This document shows, one piece after another, positions 22,659 through 33,292 of a DNA stretch of 64,000 nt. The stretch is taken from the NCBI GenBank assembly GCA_022432975.1, contig CM039503.1:42482369-42546368 (forward strand), read 5' to 3'. Both the position numbers and the translations under genes were made by a program. This DNA comes from Begonia masoniana. Its lineage: Eukaryota > Streptophyta > Magnoliopsida > Cucurbitales > Begoniaceae. The notes beneath the pieces are model-generated. The model worked only from the letters and a program-made list of their open reading frames with translations, did no database searches and was not told where the DNA came from. Within the stretch, counting starts at the first letter, position 1, and each line of letters opens with the position of its first letter.

Positions 22659-24248
22659 TGTTAGTGATTTTACACCTTTACACGCAAATGCACGTGTCGC
22701 TAACGACGTAATAAGTAAGTAAAGTATCGATCCCACGAGGATATTTTTAATTGTATGTAAATTGCTATAAAAATCTTATAAAAATATTAAGATGATAAAT
22801 GAAAATAAATAGAAATAAAATTAGAATGACGATGAAACAAAGTAAATCCGAATAAACGAGGTAAAAACGATAAAAGAAGGCCTTGGCTAGGATCGATTTC
22901 TTCGTTACGATAATTTCACTACGGATGCTCTAGTAATGCTCTGCAGCATTGTCTATGAACAACAAGAATTAAATAATTCTAGGATTCTTTCGAATTGCCT
23001 GGATAAATTCAAATTATAATTTCTTTCGACCTAGAATGAATGTAACTAATATTGAATTTCAGATTTGTCCCATTCTTATTGTCAATTGAATTAATGTTAA
23101 CCACGTTGTAACAATTTAATCCAATTAATTATTTATGCATCTAAGAATTTATATCTATCTATCGATACAATATAAACATGAATCGTCAATCTATCTATCG
23201 ATATGATCTGACTTAGCAAGAAATATCACAAATAATTGTTCAATAGAAAATTGCATAACAAAACCAAGATCATAGCAAAAATCGTAACGAGTACTATCGT
23301 CCTAACCAAGATAATAAAATTTAGCCTAAAATCATGATAACAATACTAAATAAAAATAAAGTTTTCAATAACATAAAAATAGTAATAAATTAGAAGAAGA
23401 AGAAAATTCAGCAATGTTGTCGTTCTCCTCCTCTGTTCAGAGCTCCTTCTCCAGTAAGCAGTCACCCAGAAAAATCTATCTTTTTTCCTTCGTTAAAATC
23501 CCTTTTTGTTCTCCATCCATGTGTCTTCTCTCTCCAAATTAAATAGTATTTAATTGTTCTCCTTTTTCATAGCTTTCTTCCATAATGATTTTCTCTCTTT
23601 CCTTGTTGTTTCGTCTTTAGTGCTGCCCTATATTTACTTCTTCCGCAACCCCAATTTTCTTTATTTTATTTCCTTCTTTCAGCATCTTCCGATGGTTTTG
23701 TCATCTAGTGCTGCCCAGCTTTTCTTATTTTGTTCACATCATCTGCTGCCTAGCTTTCTACATCATCCGCTGCCCAGCTTTCTACATCATCCGCTGCCCA
23801 TAATACCTTATTCCGCTGCCCAGCTTTTCTTTACTGCATCTACCGATTGCTTTCATTTACTGCTGCCCTTTTTGTCACATCTTCCGCTATTAATTCCAAA
23901 TCCATTTCTTCCATGATTCCAGTATTTTCTCTCTCCATAATCGGCAACGAATTTCCTCAATTTACGTGATTTGCTTCATCTTCCTCCATAATATTCAGCT
24001 TTTGAATTTGATTTTCCCTCTAATAAAATTACATTCAAATACAAAAATATAAAATTCAATTTAAAGAGAAAAATCTGCTTTTAATGGAAAATCTACATAA
24101 CTATATTAAATTGAATCAAAACACTAATGTTGCAGCATTATATAGCAATTGTATTAAATTCCTACCAATTTATTCTTGCATTCACTCAATTCATACAAGT
24201 TTTATCAATTAAATACCATATAAAATAACTCTAATTTAAGAGTTATCA
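22659..24248 (+). mobile_element. Nested 1590-bp TG...CA element (solo-LTR-like) inside LTR D
   Basis: It starts TGTTAGTGATTTTACACC and ends TTAAGAGTTATCA, flanked on both sides by AGGCT (22654-22658 and 24249-24253), a clean 5-bp target duplication. Removing it restores continuity with LTR E (TGTATAG...CTCTGT). No coding region, primer site or internal LTR pair was seen, so a solo LTR or a non-autonomous unit is likely. It holds GTATCGATCCCACGAGGA near its start and, at 23690-23890, copies of 'CATCATCCGCTGCC' and 'CATCTTCCGATGG', a motif type also found in LTRs A, B, C and E. Confidence 0.8.
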
Positions 24249-24569
24249 AGGCTCTGTATTGATATTTTTTAAAAACCTCTGTTTGACAGTTGAATGTAGA
24301 TTTTGAAATATTTTGGAACTGTTTTGGAATCTTTTTCCTTCCATGTTGTGTATGGATTGTCTCGAGTTTTAGAGCGATCCATGCAGTTTGTTTTCTTGAA
24401 TCTCTGTCATGTTGTCAAGTGTGTTTTAAAACCATGTTTTGAATCGGGTTTTGAGGTTTTGATGCTTTTGAGTTAAAAGAAGTAAGTTGTCAAACAGAGA
24501 GGTAGCCAATCGATCGCGTGGGGTAACCGATCGATCGGCGGAGTATATGTTTACGTTCTTTAAGTTTTT

Positions 24570-25200
24570 CCTTAGAAAACAGTCGTCCACGCCTTCTGTA
24601 AAACAGTTATCCATTCTGTTCTGTGAACAGTCGTCCACGCCTTCTGTGAAAATAGTCATCCACGCCTTCTTTGAAAATAGTTGTCCACGTTCACTGCCTT
24701 TTATTTCAAACGTCCACGGTCACTGCCTTTTATTTCAAACGTCCACGATCACTACCTTTTATTTTAAACGTCCACGGACTCCTGTTATCTACTGTTTTGC
24801 CTTTGATTTTAAACGTCCACGGACTTCTGTTGTCTACTATTTTTTGTCTTTTATTTCAAACGTTCACGGACTTTAGTTGTCTACTGTTTTTGTCTTTTAT
24901 TTCAAACGTCCACGGACTTCTGTTGTCTACTGTTTTTGTCTTTTATTTCAAATGTCCATGGACTTCAGTTGTCTACTGTTTTTGTCTTTGATTTTAAACA
25001 TCCACGGCTTCTGTTTGTCCACAGATCCCGTCTTTGATTTTAAACGTCCACGGCTTCTGTTTGTCCACAGATCCTATCTTTGAGTTTAAACGTCCACGGC
25101 TTCTGTTTGTTCACAGATTCTGTCTTTGATTTTAAACGTCCACGTCTTCTGTTTGTCCACAGATTCTGTCTTTGATTTTAAACGTCAATGGCTTCTGTTT
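24570..25200 (+). repeat. CGTCCACGG minisatellite in LTR D
   Basis: About fifteen imperfect copies of 'AAACGTCCACGG' spaced about 30 to 50 bp. They are linked by CTTCTGTTGTCTACTGTTTT and TTTTATTTCA phrases in the middle, and by CTTCTGTTTGTCCACAGAT near the right end. It occupies the same part of the LTR (between the exon 3 block and the LTR end) as the unrelated TGACGTCA arrays of LTRs C and E. Confidence 0.9.
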
Positions 25201-25464
25201 GTCTATAGTAAGTCTTCCACGGCATGACTTACAGTTTCTGTTTCCCATTTTTTCAAGTCTTACCATGCATGTCTGTCGTCCATTTTGTTTTCTTTTCTAA
25301 AACGTCCAAAGTATTCTGTCACCCTGTTTTTCTTTTGTCATTTATCGAGACTTCAATTCCAGAGAAAGTTTTCTTTGTGTAATATTTTAAAAGTTAAAAA
25401 AAAAATCACGTTTTAAATGTCCGGAGTGAGGCCTTCAACCCCGATTGGGTTTGGGGGCGTCACA

Positions 25465-25670
25465 CCCAGCGTTATACGGTTAGCCGCCCCATTTGAGGCG
25501 AGTAACCGCTGCACCCCCTAGCGGTTAATCGCAAAGCTTTATTTTGCACTTTTCAAACTTTAAACTTTTTTTTGCACTTTTCGGATAGTTGAAGCTTTTT
25601 TTTGCATTTAATCCAATCTATTTTCACCCTTGAAATATTATTATTTTTTAAAAAAAAAATCCTCAAAGTA
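25465..25670. other. Short non-coding flank of LTR D
   Basis: The first ~70 bp are GC-rich with GCGGTTA/TAACCGC phrases that mirror the left flank of LTR D. The rest is 'CTTTTTTTTGCACTTTT' type AT-rich sequence. Nothing else seen. Confidence 0.5.
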
Positions 25671-26542
25671 TTAATCATAACAAAACAAATCTTAAACTAT
25701 TAAAAATCTAACAAAAAATTCTTGACGGTCGACCGATATCTCTCCGTTCTGTATTTTACACATAGAACGGGGGCAAATGTCACGTGGATTACCTTCTTCA
25801 TTTAATAAATTAATTTAAAAAAATATCAAATGATATTCAATTTATTTGAAATTTTTACCACATTTCACCACATCATGCGAAGATAATCTGAAAATTTTTG
25901 TGATTTTATAAGCATTGTATGCTTTATTGTAATTGTTTTATAAAATAATTAACTAAAATTACAATATATTGTACAAGTGATATACAATCACGAAAATTTT
26001 CAGATTATATTCTCATGATGTGGTGAACATGTGGTAAACATTGTAAGTAAATTAAATATTGTTTGATATTTTTTAAATTAATTTATAAAGGTTCCCCTTC
26101 ACTTTATAAAGATTTCGCTTCACTTTATAAATTAATTTTAAAAAATAACAAAAAATATTCAATTTAGTTGCAATATTTACCACATGTTCACCACATCATA
26201 GGAATATATTCGGGAAATTTTAGTTATTTTATAACACTTGTACAATATATTGTAATTTTAGTTAATTATTTTATAAAAACAATTATAATAAATCATACAA
26301 GTGTTATAAAATCACAAAAATTTTCAGATTATCTTCTCATAATGTGGTGAACATGTGATAAAAATTTTAAATAATTGAAAGCCGTTTGATTTTTTTAAAA
26401 TTAATTTATAAAGTGAATAAGGTAATCCACGTGACATTTGTTCCCGTTATGTGTAAAATACAAAATGGGGGATATTGGTCGACCGCCAAATATTTTTTTG
26501 TTAGATTTTTTTATAGTTTAAAGTTTGTTTTGTTATGGTTAA
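25671..26542. mobile_element. Long-terminal-inverted-repeat MITE/foldback element, 872 bp
   Basis: The ends are TTAATCATAACAAAACAAA and, inverted, TTTGTTTTGTTATGGTTAA. Inside them the arms stay complementary for well over 100 bp through the GGTCGACC palindromes (25727-25736 and 26476-26485), TACACATA and CCACGTGACATTTG. The centre holds two further palindromes (about 25855-26045 and 26160-26365), each built from the arms CCACATCAT...AATCTGAAAATTTT and its reverse complement, so the unit looks like a dimer of a smaller foldback element. It has no coding capacity. A TTAA is present at both ends, which may be target site or terminus. Confidence 0.75.
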
Positions 26543-26983
26543 AAGAGTCAGGTATAGAGAAGGAAATAAGAAGGCACGATGAGAAAGAAAAGGGAAATGA
26601 TGACATCAAATATAGAGGCATTAGGAAGAGACCACGGAGAAAATACGCTGCCAAAATTTGTGATCCGTCTCGAAACGTGACGAGAGTCTCGTTGGGGACT
26701 TTTGACACTAGGGAGGATACAACTAGGGCTTATGATCAAGACAATTTCAACTTGAGAGTTCATTCAGCTAATCTTAATTTCCCTCGAAGAGTACTATGCC
26801 AAAGTGCAGGGATCTGCTCTTTATCTCCCTCATTTGTTTTCTTCTTCTTCTTCTTTTTCTTCTAGTTTTTCTGGTCGGAGTTTCAAGAGAGGAGATCCGT
26901 CCTCCAGCCAAGAAAAACAAGTCTTTGAGATAGAGTATTACGATGACAAGTTGTTGGAGGAGCTTCTTGAAGAGAAAAAGTGA
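26543..26983 (+). pseudogene. AP2/ERF transcription factor, short ERF with EDLL-type tail, pseudogene
   Basis: The AP2 DNA-binding domain spans 26608-26784: KYRGIRKRPRRKYAAK, ICDPSRN, VSLGTFDTREDTTRAYDQ and ending ANLNFP. The layout (short basic/acidic N-terminus, AP2 domain, Ser-rich linker, acidic tail) fits the small group IX ERFs. These act as nuclear activators in defence and hormone responses. The tail (VFEIEYYDDKLLEELLEEKK) resembles the EDLL activation motif and stops at TGA 26981-26983. Breaks: the Trp and Gly of the usual RRPWGKYAAE are both Arg here, and its Glu is Lys. A one-base frameshift lies in the TTC-repeat linker near 26840-26862, where the AP2 frame hits TAG at 26863-26865 just before the tail frame. 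No in-frame ATG is present: the 5' end abuts the MITE at 26542. Loss of DNA-contact residues and the frameshift make function very unlikely. Confidence 0.85.
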
Positions 26984-29058
26984 GTGATGGCCGGAAGAAA
27001 GGTTTTGACAGTTCATTTTCATGTTGTTTTATTACTTCAGCTCAATGTATATTTCAAACTATTACCGGTTTTATCTTAGATAAACGCCATTAATCAAAGC
27101 AGGGAATCTTATATGTATAAAGTTATATACTTGACCCTAATGTAATTCAGTATTTAGCTTCATATTCGTGATCAGATGATAAGCCAAAAGTATGTAAGTG
27201 GACCACTTTGACAACTGCAATTTAATATATAAGTGGGATACAATGAGATTCTGGAGTCCCCTAATGCTCCCAATAAAATATTGTTCGCTTTGGGTAAAAG
27301 TCCGCACAAATTTATTCTTGGGATTATCCTAGAACGCGTTGTATTATGTAGGAAAGAGAACTCTACTTATAAAGCATTGAATTTTTACTCTCTAAAACAA
27401 TGTAAAATTATGCACCTCTACTGATATGAGCTGGACTCTTACCATCTACGTTATATTGGGTCATCCTTACTTTGACATAATGGACTACCACATAGATTTG
27501 AGAATATTTAAAAAAGAAAAACTATAAAGAACTCAAAAGCATTTCCTAGTTCTGCGCATTGCTATCTGTTTTAATATAAAAACATTTAAATATTGTTTTC
27601 TTTAACGTCCTTATAGATTAGAGTATTAATAAATCAGGACATAGACAAAAAAACATAAGCATCTTGTTAAAAAGACAAGTCAAATCCGATGTTGAATAGT
27701 CAAATGTTGCCTTCAGCTTTCTTAAATTCTGAAATCGTAATGGAAAAGAATAAAGGTTAAGAATGTTGCATTTGTGGTCAAGTTGTTGATTGACAATGTT
27801 GCGTCAAATCTTACCCAAGTTTCACCAGCTGGAAAATGCCTTCCTCTGTTGACAATTCGTCTCTGAGTTAAGCTCAAATGGAAGACAGTTTTTGATATTC
27901 TAAATCTTTGTTTTTTTAACTCTTTCTCCCTTGGGATTAATCAGACCAAGATACTGCTACATAATTTGTATACCTCGATGCTCCACTATTGGGTAATTTT
28001 TTTTAGGTAATTATCAAAATGAACCTTGAACTAAGAGTATTTTTAATTGATATTTTAAACTTTTAATTTAGTCAATTGATACTTCAGAGTTTGAGCAGTC
28101 AGTTAACTAAATTAAAAGTTCGAAGTTTCCATTGAAAACATCCCACGATTCATTGTGATAATTACCTTAAATTTTATATTGTGCTCGTACATGTTAGAAA
28201 TTAGAGAAATTAGGTAATGCTAATCAACAAATCTTTTAAGAAACAAATTTTACTAAAACAAGAGAAATTAGAAATTGGAAAGCGATGCTTGGATTGAGAA
28301 TTCTATCTCGTACTTCAATTGAGTTGATTTACAAATGATACAAGGTGACATTTATATAGACATACAGTTTATGTGAAAATAGTGCGAAATGTTAAAATTA
28401 AATTCCAAGATATGTTTTGACTAGTCACTAATTGAATAGTACTTCTGAATTTCAATTAATTTGATTCACCTAATTTATATCATGAGACAAAATAATTTTA
28501 TCAAACATTCTTACTAAACTTTGACCATCATTTTCATGTAATTCACATTTCAAATTATAATGAGTTGAATAACTCATTTTGAGAGTTCAGGAAGAACACA
28601 AGGTAAAAAAACTATAGCAATAGAGCAAATCTTATTATCTTTTCCTCTCTATGCATATAAATTAGACAAATCAAAATATGTTTGTGATAGTGAAATGAGA
28701 ATGAAATAAAGGATAGAAGAACACGCCGAATTAGAAGTTCTTTGAGGAAAAAATAACCTAAAGAAAAAAAAAAGAAAAAATGACTACAAGAGAAAGTTTG
28801 TGTCACAGCTTGGAGGTGGATAAAGACTACAAGACAGAAGCGTCAGGTTGAACAACCTAATTCTCGTAGACTACCCAACCACCTAGCCCATGTCATGACC
28901 CATAATTTGCGTGGAAAACTTAAAATCAATTTTTGAAGTCATAGCTCACACGAGATAAGTTCAAATCTACACAGTAATAGATAATGCAATAAAATTAAAT
29001 CAAGAAGTACTTTGCCAGAATAGTAAAGTATCCAACGCTCAATATAATTATACAAACC
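26984..29058. other. Intergenic region downstream of the ERF pseudogene
   Basis: About 2 kb of AT-rich sequence with no convincing reading frame, RNA gene or LTR end. Apart from the small MITE at 28015-28167 I recognise nothing. It ends at the AAACC target site of solo LTR E. Confidence 0.6.
28015..28167. mobile_element. Small MITE-like inverted repeat, about 153 bp
   Basis: The ends are AGGTAATTATCA and TGATAATTACCT, perfectly inverted. Internally TTTTAATTTAGTCAATTGAT and TTAACTAAATTAAAAG form a second inverted pair. No clear target duplication was found. Confidence 0.55.
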
Positions 29059-29518
29059 TGTGACGGCCCTAACATCCTACCCGTTCGGGGTCCGAGGGTC
29101 AAACCATCACTCCGGGACATAATAGAAAACTCGGACTATATATTTTTTTTGAACATTTTACTTTTAAAACATTAACACAGAGAGAGAGTTCTCTGGAGTA
29201 GAAATCAATCGGGAAAGAAAAAAAACAATTAAAACCAAACTGCAGGATACACAACAGATGGATATCAGAATACTCGGGGCAGTTTTGGACCACAGGAAAT
29301 AACAGACTGAAGAAAACAGGGAGACAAATGTAAACTAAACTTTGGACATTTAGAATATCGGGCAAGGAGAAATCTGAAGAGTGCTGGAAGGAATGTAAAA
29401 AGAATTTGAATAACAGTTATAAATGGCAGCAGAAAACAAGAAATAAAGGCGGAAGACATAGGCGGAAGACTGACGGAAGAAATCTATCGGATGATGTAGT
29501 TTTGAAGGCAGAAGCAGA

Positions 29519-30370
29519 GATGACGTCAGTCGGAAGATACAGGCAGCAGATGAAATCGGATGAGGTGATGACGTCAGCCGGAAGATGGATGACGTCAGGC
29601 GGAAGACATAGGCAGCAAATGAAATCGGATGAGGGGATGACGTCAGCCGGAAGATGGATGATGTCAGCCGGAAGATACAGGCAGCAGATGAAATCGGGTG
29701 AGGTGATGACGTCAGCCGGAAGATACAGACAGCAGATGAAATCGGATGAGGTGATGACATCAGCCGGAAGATGGATGACGTCAGGCTGAAGACATAGGCA
29801 GCAAATGAAATCGAATGAGGTGATGACGTCAGCCGGAAGATGGATGACGTCAGGCGATGAGGTGATGACGTCAGCCGGAAGATGGATGACGTCAGGCTGA
29901 AGACATAGGCAGCAAATGAAATCGGATGAGGTGATGACGTCAGCCGGAAGATGGATGACGTCAGCCGGAAGATGGATGACGTCAGGCTGAAGACATAGGC
30001 AGCAAATGAAATCGGATGAGGTGATGACGTCAGCCGGAAGATACAGGCAGCAGATGAAATCGGATGAGGTGATGACGTCAGCCGGAAGATACAGGCAGCA
30101 GATGAAATCGGATGAGGTGATGACGTCAGCCGGAAGATACAGGCAGCAGATGAAATCGGATGAGGTGATGACGTCAGCCGGAAGATACAGGCAGCAGATG
30201 AAATCGGGTGAGGTGATGACGTCAGCCGGAAGATACAGACAGCAGATGAAATCGGATGAGGTGATGACATCAGCCGGAAGATGGATGACGTCAGGCTGAA
30301 GACATAGGCAGCAAATGAAATCGAATGAGGTGATGACGTCAGCCGGAAGATGGATGACGTCAGGCGAAAG
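29519..30370. repeat. TGACGTCA / CCGGAAGATG minisatellite in LTR E
   Basis: Same unit family as 13363-16094 but with its own variants: GACGTCAGCCGGAAGATACA, GGCAGCAGATGAAATCGG, and a GTCAGGCTGAAGACATAGG unit. The core TGACGTCAGCCGGAAGATG is shared. There are fewer copies, and higher-order blocks repeat (for example 29690-29830 and 30200-30350). Confidence 0.95.
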
Positions 30371-30939
30371 ACGTAAATTTTAAAGGCAGCGGTAGATGAG
30401 ATTTTAAAGCAGCAGTGAATATGAAAAACTGGGCCGGCGATGTAGTTTTAAAGGCATAAATTGACAACTTTTGACAGTAATACATGGAGACAGAAAACAT
30501 GAAAACAGAAGATATGAGAGCTTTAAGCTTCAGAAAACGCTTTAAAATATGATCTTGGACGTACCAGGAAAACACGACAGAAATTTAAGGAAAACTGATT
30601 GTATGGATGACTCTAATAATCAGAAATAATCCATACACACACCCTAAAGTAGAAAATATCCCAAATAATTCCAGAATACTTTAAAATATAATTCAACTGT
30701 CAAATACAGAGGTTTTAAACGTTGACACAGAATCTATACATTGTTTCAAAATCTCAGAAACAGTACAGAACCTAACATGGATTTCCATAATTCACTAACA
30801 GAGTTTTTAAAACCAAACACCAGAATTTAAGTAAAATTTACAGACATAACTTCACTTAAAAAAAAAAAACTTAAACCTCTGAACAGAAACATGTCTGGCT
30901 GCAGCAACCAATCCCACGCAAGCTCGAGCCACCGATCAC

Positions 30940-31562
30940 TTATACATCAGACTGAGGCATTAACTCCTCATCTACGGGTTCAGTACCTACATCAGAGGGT
31001 TCATCTATGAGCCTAAAGCTCAATGAGAACATAATAAAGATGCAGTGATGCAAAATGCTATGCATGCGATTTTCAGAATACAGTGACAGAACATTACATT
31101 ACGTTTTAGTGACAGAGGGGTATAAGAGGGGCTTATAGGGGAACTGGCAAGTGCACGACAGGCACATAACAGATTTACAGAAAACAGAAATAGAACAGAA
31201 TAGACAAAGCTGTACAGTAGGCCAGTCCCCGTCCCACACTTAACCAATACATTTCAGTCAGATTTTATCTTGCTTAGTTTCAAACAGTGTACAGAAATCA
31301 GTTTTTGCATGAACTTTCGGGAAAAATGTGTATGCATGATCGAGTACAGTACTTCAACTTAAACAGCAGAGAACAACAATTAAAACGGAAACATGACAGG
31401 GAACATAGAACACAACTCTAATCCTTCTACCCGAACACCTGACAGAAGTAACTCCTAGTATCTCCTCGATGTAGGCCCTTAAGGGCCAACCTACAGATAT
31501 GAACTTACCTGTTTGCTGCGGTGTTGAAAGTGTTGAACGTGTTGCCTTGGTGATGCACGAAC
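30940..31562 (-). other. Splice-module in solo LTR E
   Basis: Microexon-like segment 31562-31509 (54 nt) ends AACAG before GTAAGTTC. Final segment 30986-30940 reads TEPVDEELMPQSDV then TAA. Blocks 31475-31468 (CCTACATC) and 30993-30986 (GATGTAGG) are complementary, extended by GAGG with CCTC across a one-base bulge. The intron-like interval is 522 nt. Confidence 0.5.
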
Positions 31563-32138
31563 CTGAACATGTATGAAAAGAAAATGAGCAAAGCTGCAAA
31601 TGCTAACAATAATATGTAGGGTATGCAGCAACTCCTTTCAAACCTGTGGAAAACAAACTAACGTGTTTCCATCCAAATACAGTGAGTTTCTCTCAAAATG
31701 CCGTAACCTTAAACTTCCACAAAACTCACATTTTACTTATCCAAACTCATTAGCTTAAACAGATGCTTACTTCTACTGGAGGAAACAGGAGAATGGAAGT
31801 TTTTGGAAAGATTGAAATTGCCAGAAGGAGAGAAAACCAAGAGAAATGAAAGGAAGCAGAAGGAACATGGCTTCTTCAACAAGTTGCCAGGTGTCACTCA
31901 TCCATTGGCCACCTCCCACCAACCTTAATTGGCTTCTAATTTTACCCTTCAATTGGTTTTTAACTAAATTTCTATTTAGTTCGTCGAATCGGTTCTACAA
32001 CCACTCTCATTCAATTGAACACGTTGGAAATTAAAAATAGTCATTGAATTAATATCGGAGTAATTCTGCTTATATATTCGGGGAATAAATACATAGGTGC
32101 CGGGTGTTACAAAACCAGAAAAAAAAAAGGTTCCCAAC

Positions 32139-32355
32139 TGTTAGCATATTGTATTTCTAGCATTTTATTATTTTGATTATTAATCTTTTATTAGTTTAGC
32201 ACTCTGTAAATATTACTTCTCAGAAGTATCCTTCGTATTAGCTTCTAGGTTAAATACAAGATGTTTTGTAAAATATTGAAGGGTAACAATCAATAGAATT
32301 ACAGCAAACTTCTTCTTCACTCTGTGTCTTCCTCAACGCTTCTAGATTTCTAGCT
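32139..32355 (+). repeat. Copia 1 5' LTR
   Basis: Begins TGTTAGCATATTG and ends GATTTCTAGCT directly before the primer site TGGTATCAGAGC (32356-32367). Nearly identical to 37473-37690. The end ...ACT/GCT differs from the usual CA but is fixed by the target duplication. Confidence 0.92.
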
Positions 32356-32369
32356 TGGTATCAGAGCTA

Positions 32370-33292
32370 ATGGAATCCTCAAGCTCGACAATTTCCAACT
32401 CTCCTCAAATAGCAACCCTCCCTCCTTTTCCCCAAATGAACCAAATTTTAACATCAAATTGGATTCCACAAATTATCTTGTGTCGAAAGCACAAATACTC
32501 AATGTTGTCAGCGCTAACGGCATTGACAATATCCTGGATGGTTCTTATCCCCCTCCTCCAAAATTTCTTGATTCTCAATCTGGTCAATTAAACCTAGATT
32601 GCACAGTTTGGCAACGCTATAACCGGCTCATCATGAGCTGGATATTTTCTTCCCTCTCTGAATCGATTCTTCCCCCAATAGTTAGCCTCACCTCTGCAAG
32701 TGTCATATGGTTGGCCCTGGGTCGACTGTTTTCTTCCTCATCTTTAGCCCGAATAACCGATCTCCGCAGTCAGCTCCATAATCTGTCGAAGGATGGTTTT
32801 TCATACACTGTATATATCCAAAAAATCACCACAATCTGCAACACTCTCGCCGCTGTTGGAGAACTAGTGTTATACCGGGATCAACTTATCTATTTTCTTG
32901 GAGGATTGGGCAGTGAATATAACTCATTTGTTACCTCCATCACCAACCGAAGCGACGAACCACCGATTGAGGAGATTCATAGCCTTCTCCACAGTTACGA
33001 TTTTCGTCTGGAAAAACAGAACACAGCGACCCAACTTCCAAGTGCTCTTCAAGCCAACGCCGCCGTCCAGAGGTCATTCCACCCTCCTCGGCCACCGTTC
33101 AGCTCATCGCCACATTTCTCGCCAAATTTCTCGCTGTCGTATCCTAACAATCAGGTGATTCGTGGTTCTGGTTCTGCAACTAATCCCTCCACAGGCTGGC
33201 ATCCACGACCCGAATCCAACAAGCCCAAGTGTCAGATCTGCTTCAAGGTTGGCTACTCTGCTTCGGTTTGTTACCACAGGCCCAACCAATAA
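32370..33292 (+). pseudogene. Copia 1 gag
   Basis: ATG 32370 opens MESSSSTISNSP. A single-base loss near 32445 shifts the frame before KLDSTNYLVSKAQILNVVSA. After that the capsid-like region is long and open: LDCTVWQRYNRLIMSW, SLARITDLRSQLHNLSKDG, EIHSLLHSYDFRLEK. The zinc knuckle near the end reads CQICFKVGYSASVC, in which the essential His is Tyr; copia 2 has His at this place (CQICFKTGHTASAC). A TAA at 33290-33292 separates gag from the protease that follows in the same frame. The protein would normally package the element RNA in cytoplasmic particles. Confidence 0.88.

Larger units (their letters stand above)
21258..25464 (+). mobile_element. LTR D (gypsy, same group as C and E), plus strand, carrying a nested insertion
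   Basis: It starts TGTAACACCCGGC and ends GGGGGCGTCACA, matching LTRs C and E in reverse orientation. There is no primer site or polypurine tract next to it, so it looks like a solo LTR. The flanks are CCCCA before and CCCAG after: only the four bases CCCA are shared, so the target duplication is not clean. Without the 1.6-kb nested element it is about 2.6 kb. It holds the splice-module (21824-22465) and, in its 3' part, a CGTCCACGG minisatellite. Confidence 0.8.
29059..32111 (-). mobile_element. Solo LTR E (gypsy, same group as C and D)
   Basis: On the minus strand it runs from TGTAACACCCGGC at 32111 to AGGGCCGTCACA at 29059 (3053 bp). It is flanked by a perfect 5-bp target duplication AAACC (29054-29058 and 32112-32116), so it is a solo LTR left by recombination. 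It contains the splice-module at 30940-31562 and a TGACGTCA array at 29519-30370. Confidence 0.92.

Noticed and set aside
23554..25083. Ser/Phe/Pro-rich plus-strand frames as small proteins
   Set aside because: They arise from pyrimidine-rich and minisatellite sequence in LTR D and its nested insert, without start context or family similarity.
21258..25464. Confirmed solo-LTR call for D by target duplication
   Set aside because: The flanks CCCCA and CCCAG share only four aligned bases, so the 5-bp duplication is not demonstrated; the LTR call rests on similarity to C and E.
25671..26542. piggyBac-type element because TTAA is at both ends
   Set aside because: No transposase and no known piggyBac terminal motif; TTAA is frequent in such AT-rich sequence and may be part of the inverted repeat.
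26386..26865. Functional ERF gene
   Set aside because: Conserved DNA-contact residues are changed, the frame breaks in the linker, and the upstream 'start' lies in MITE sequence.
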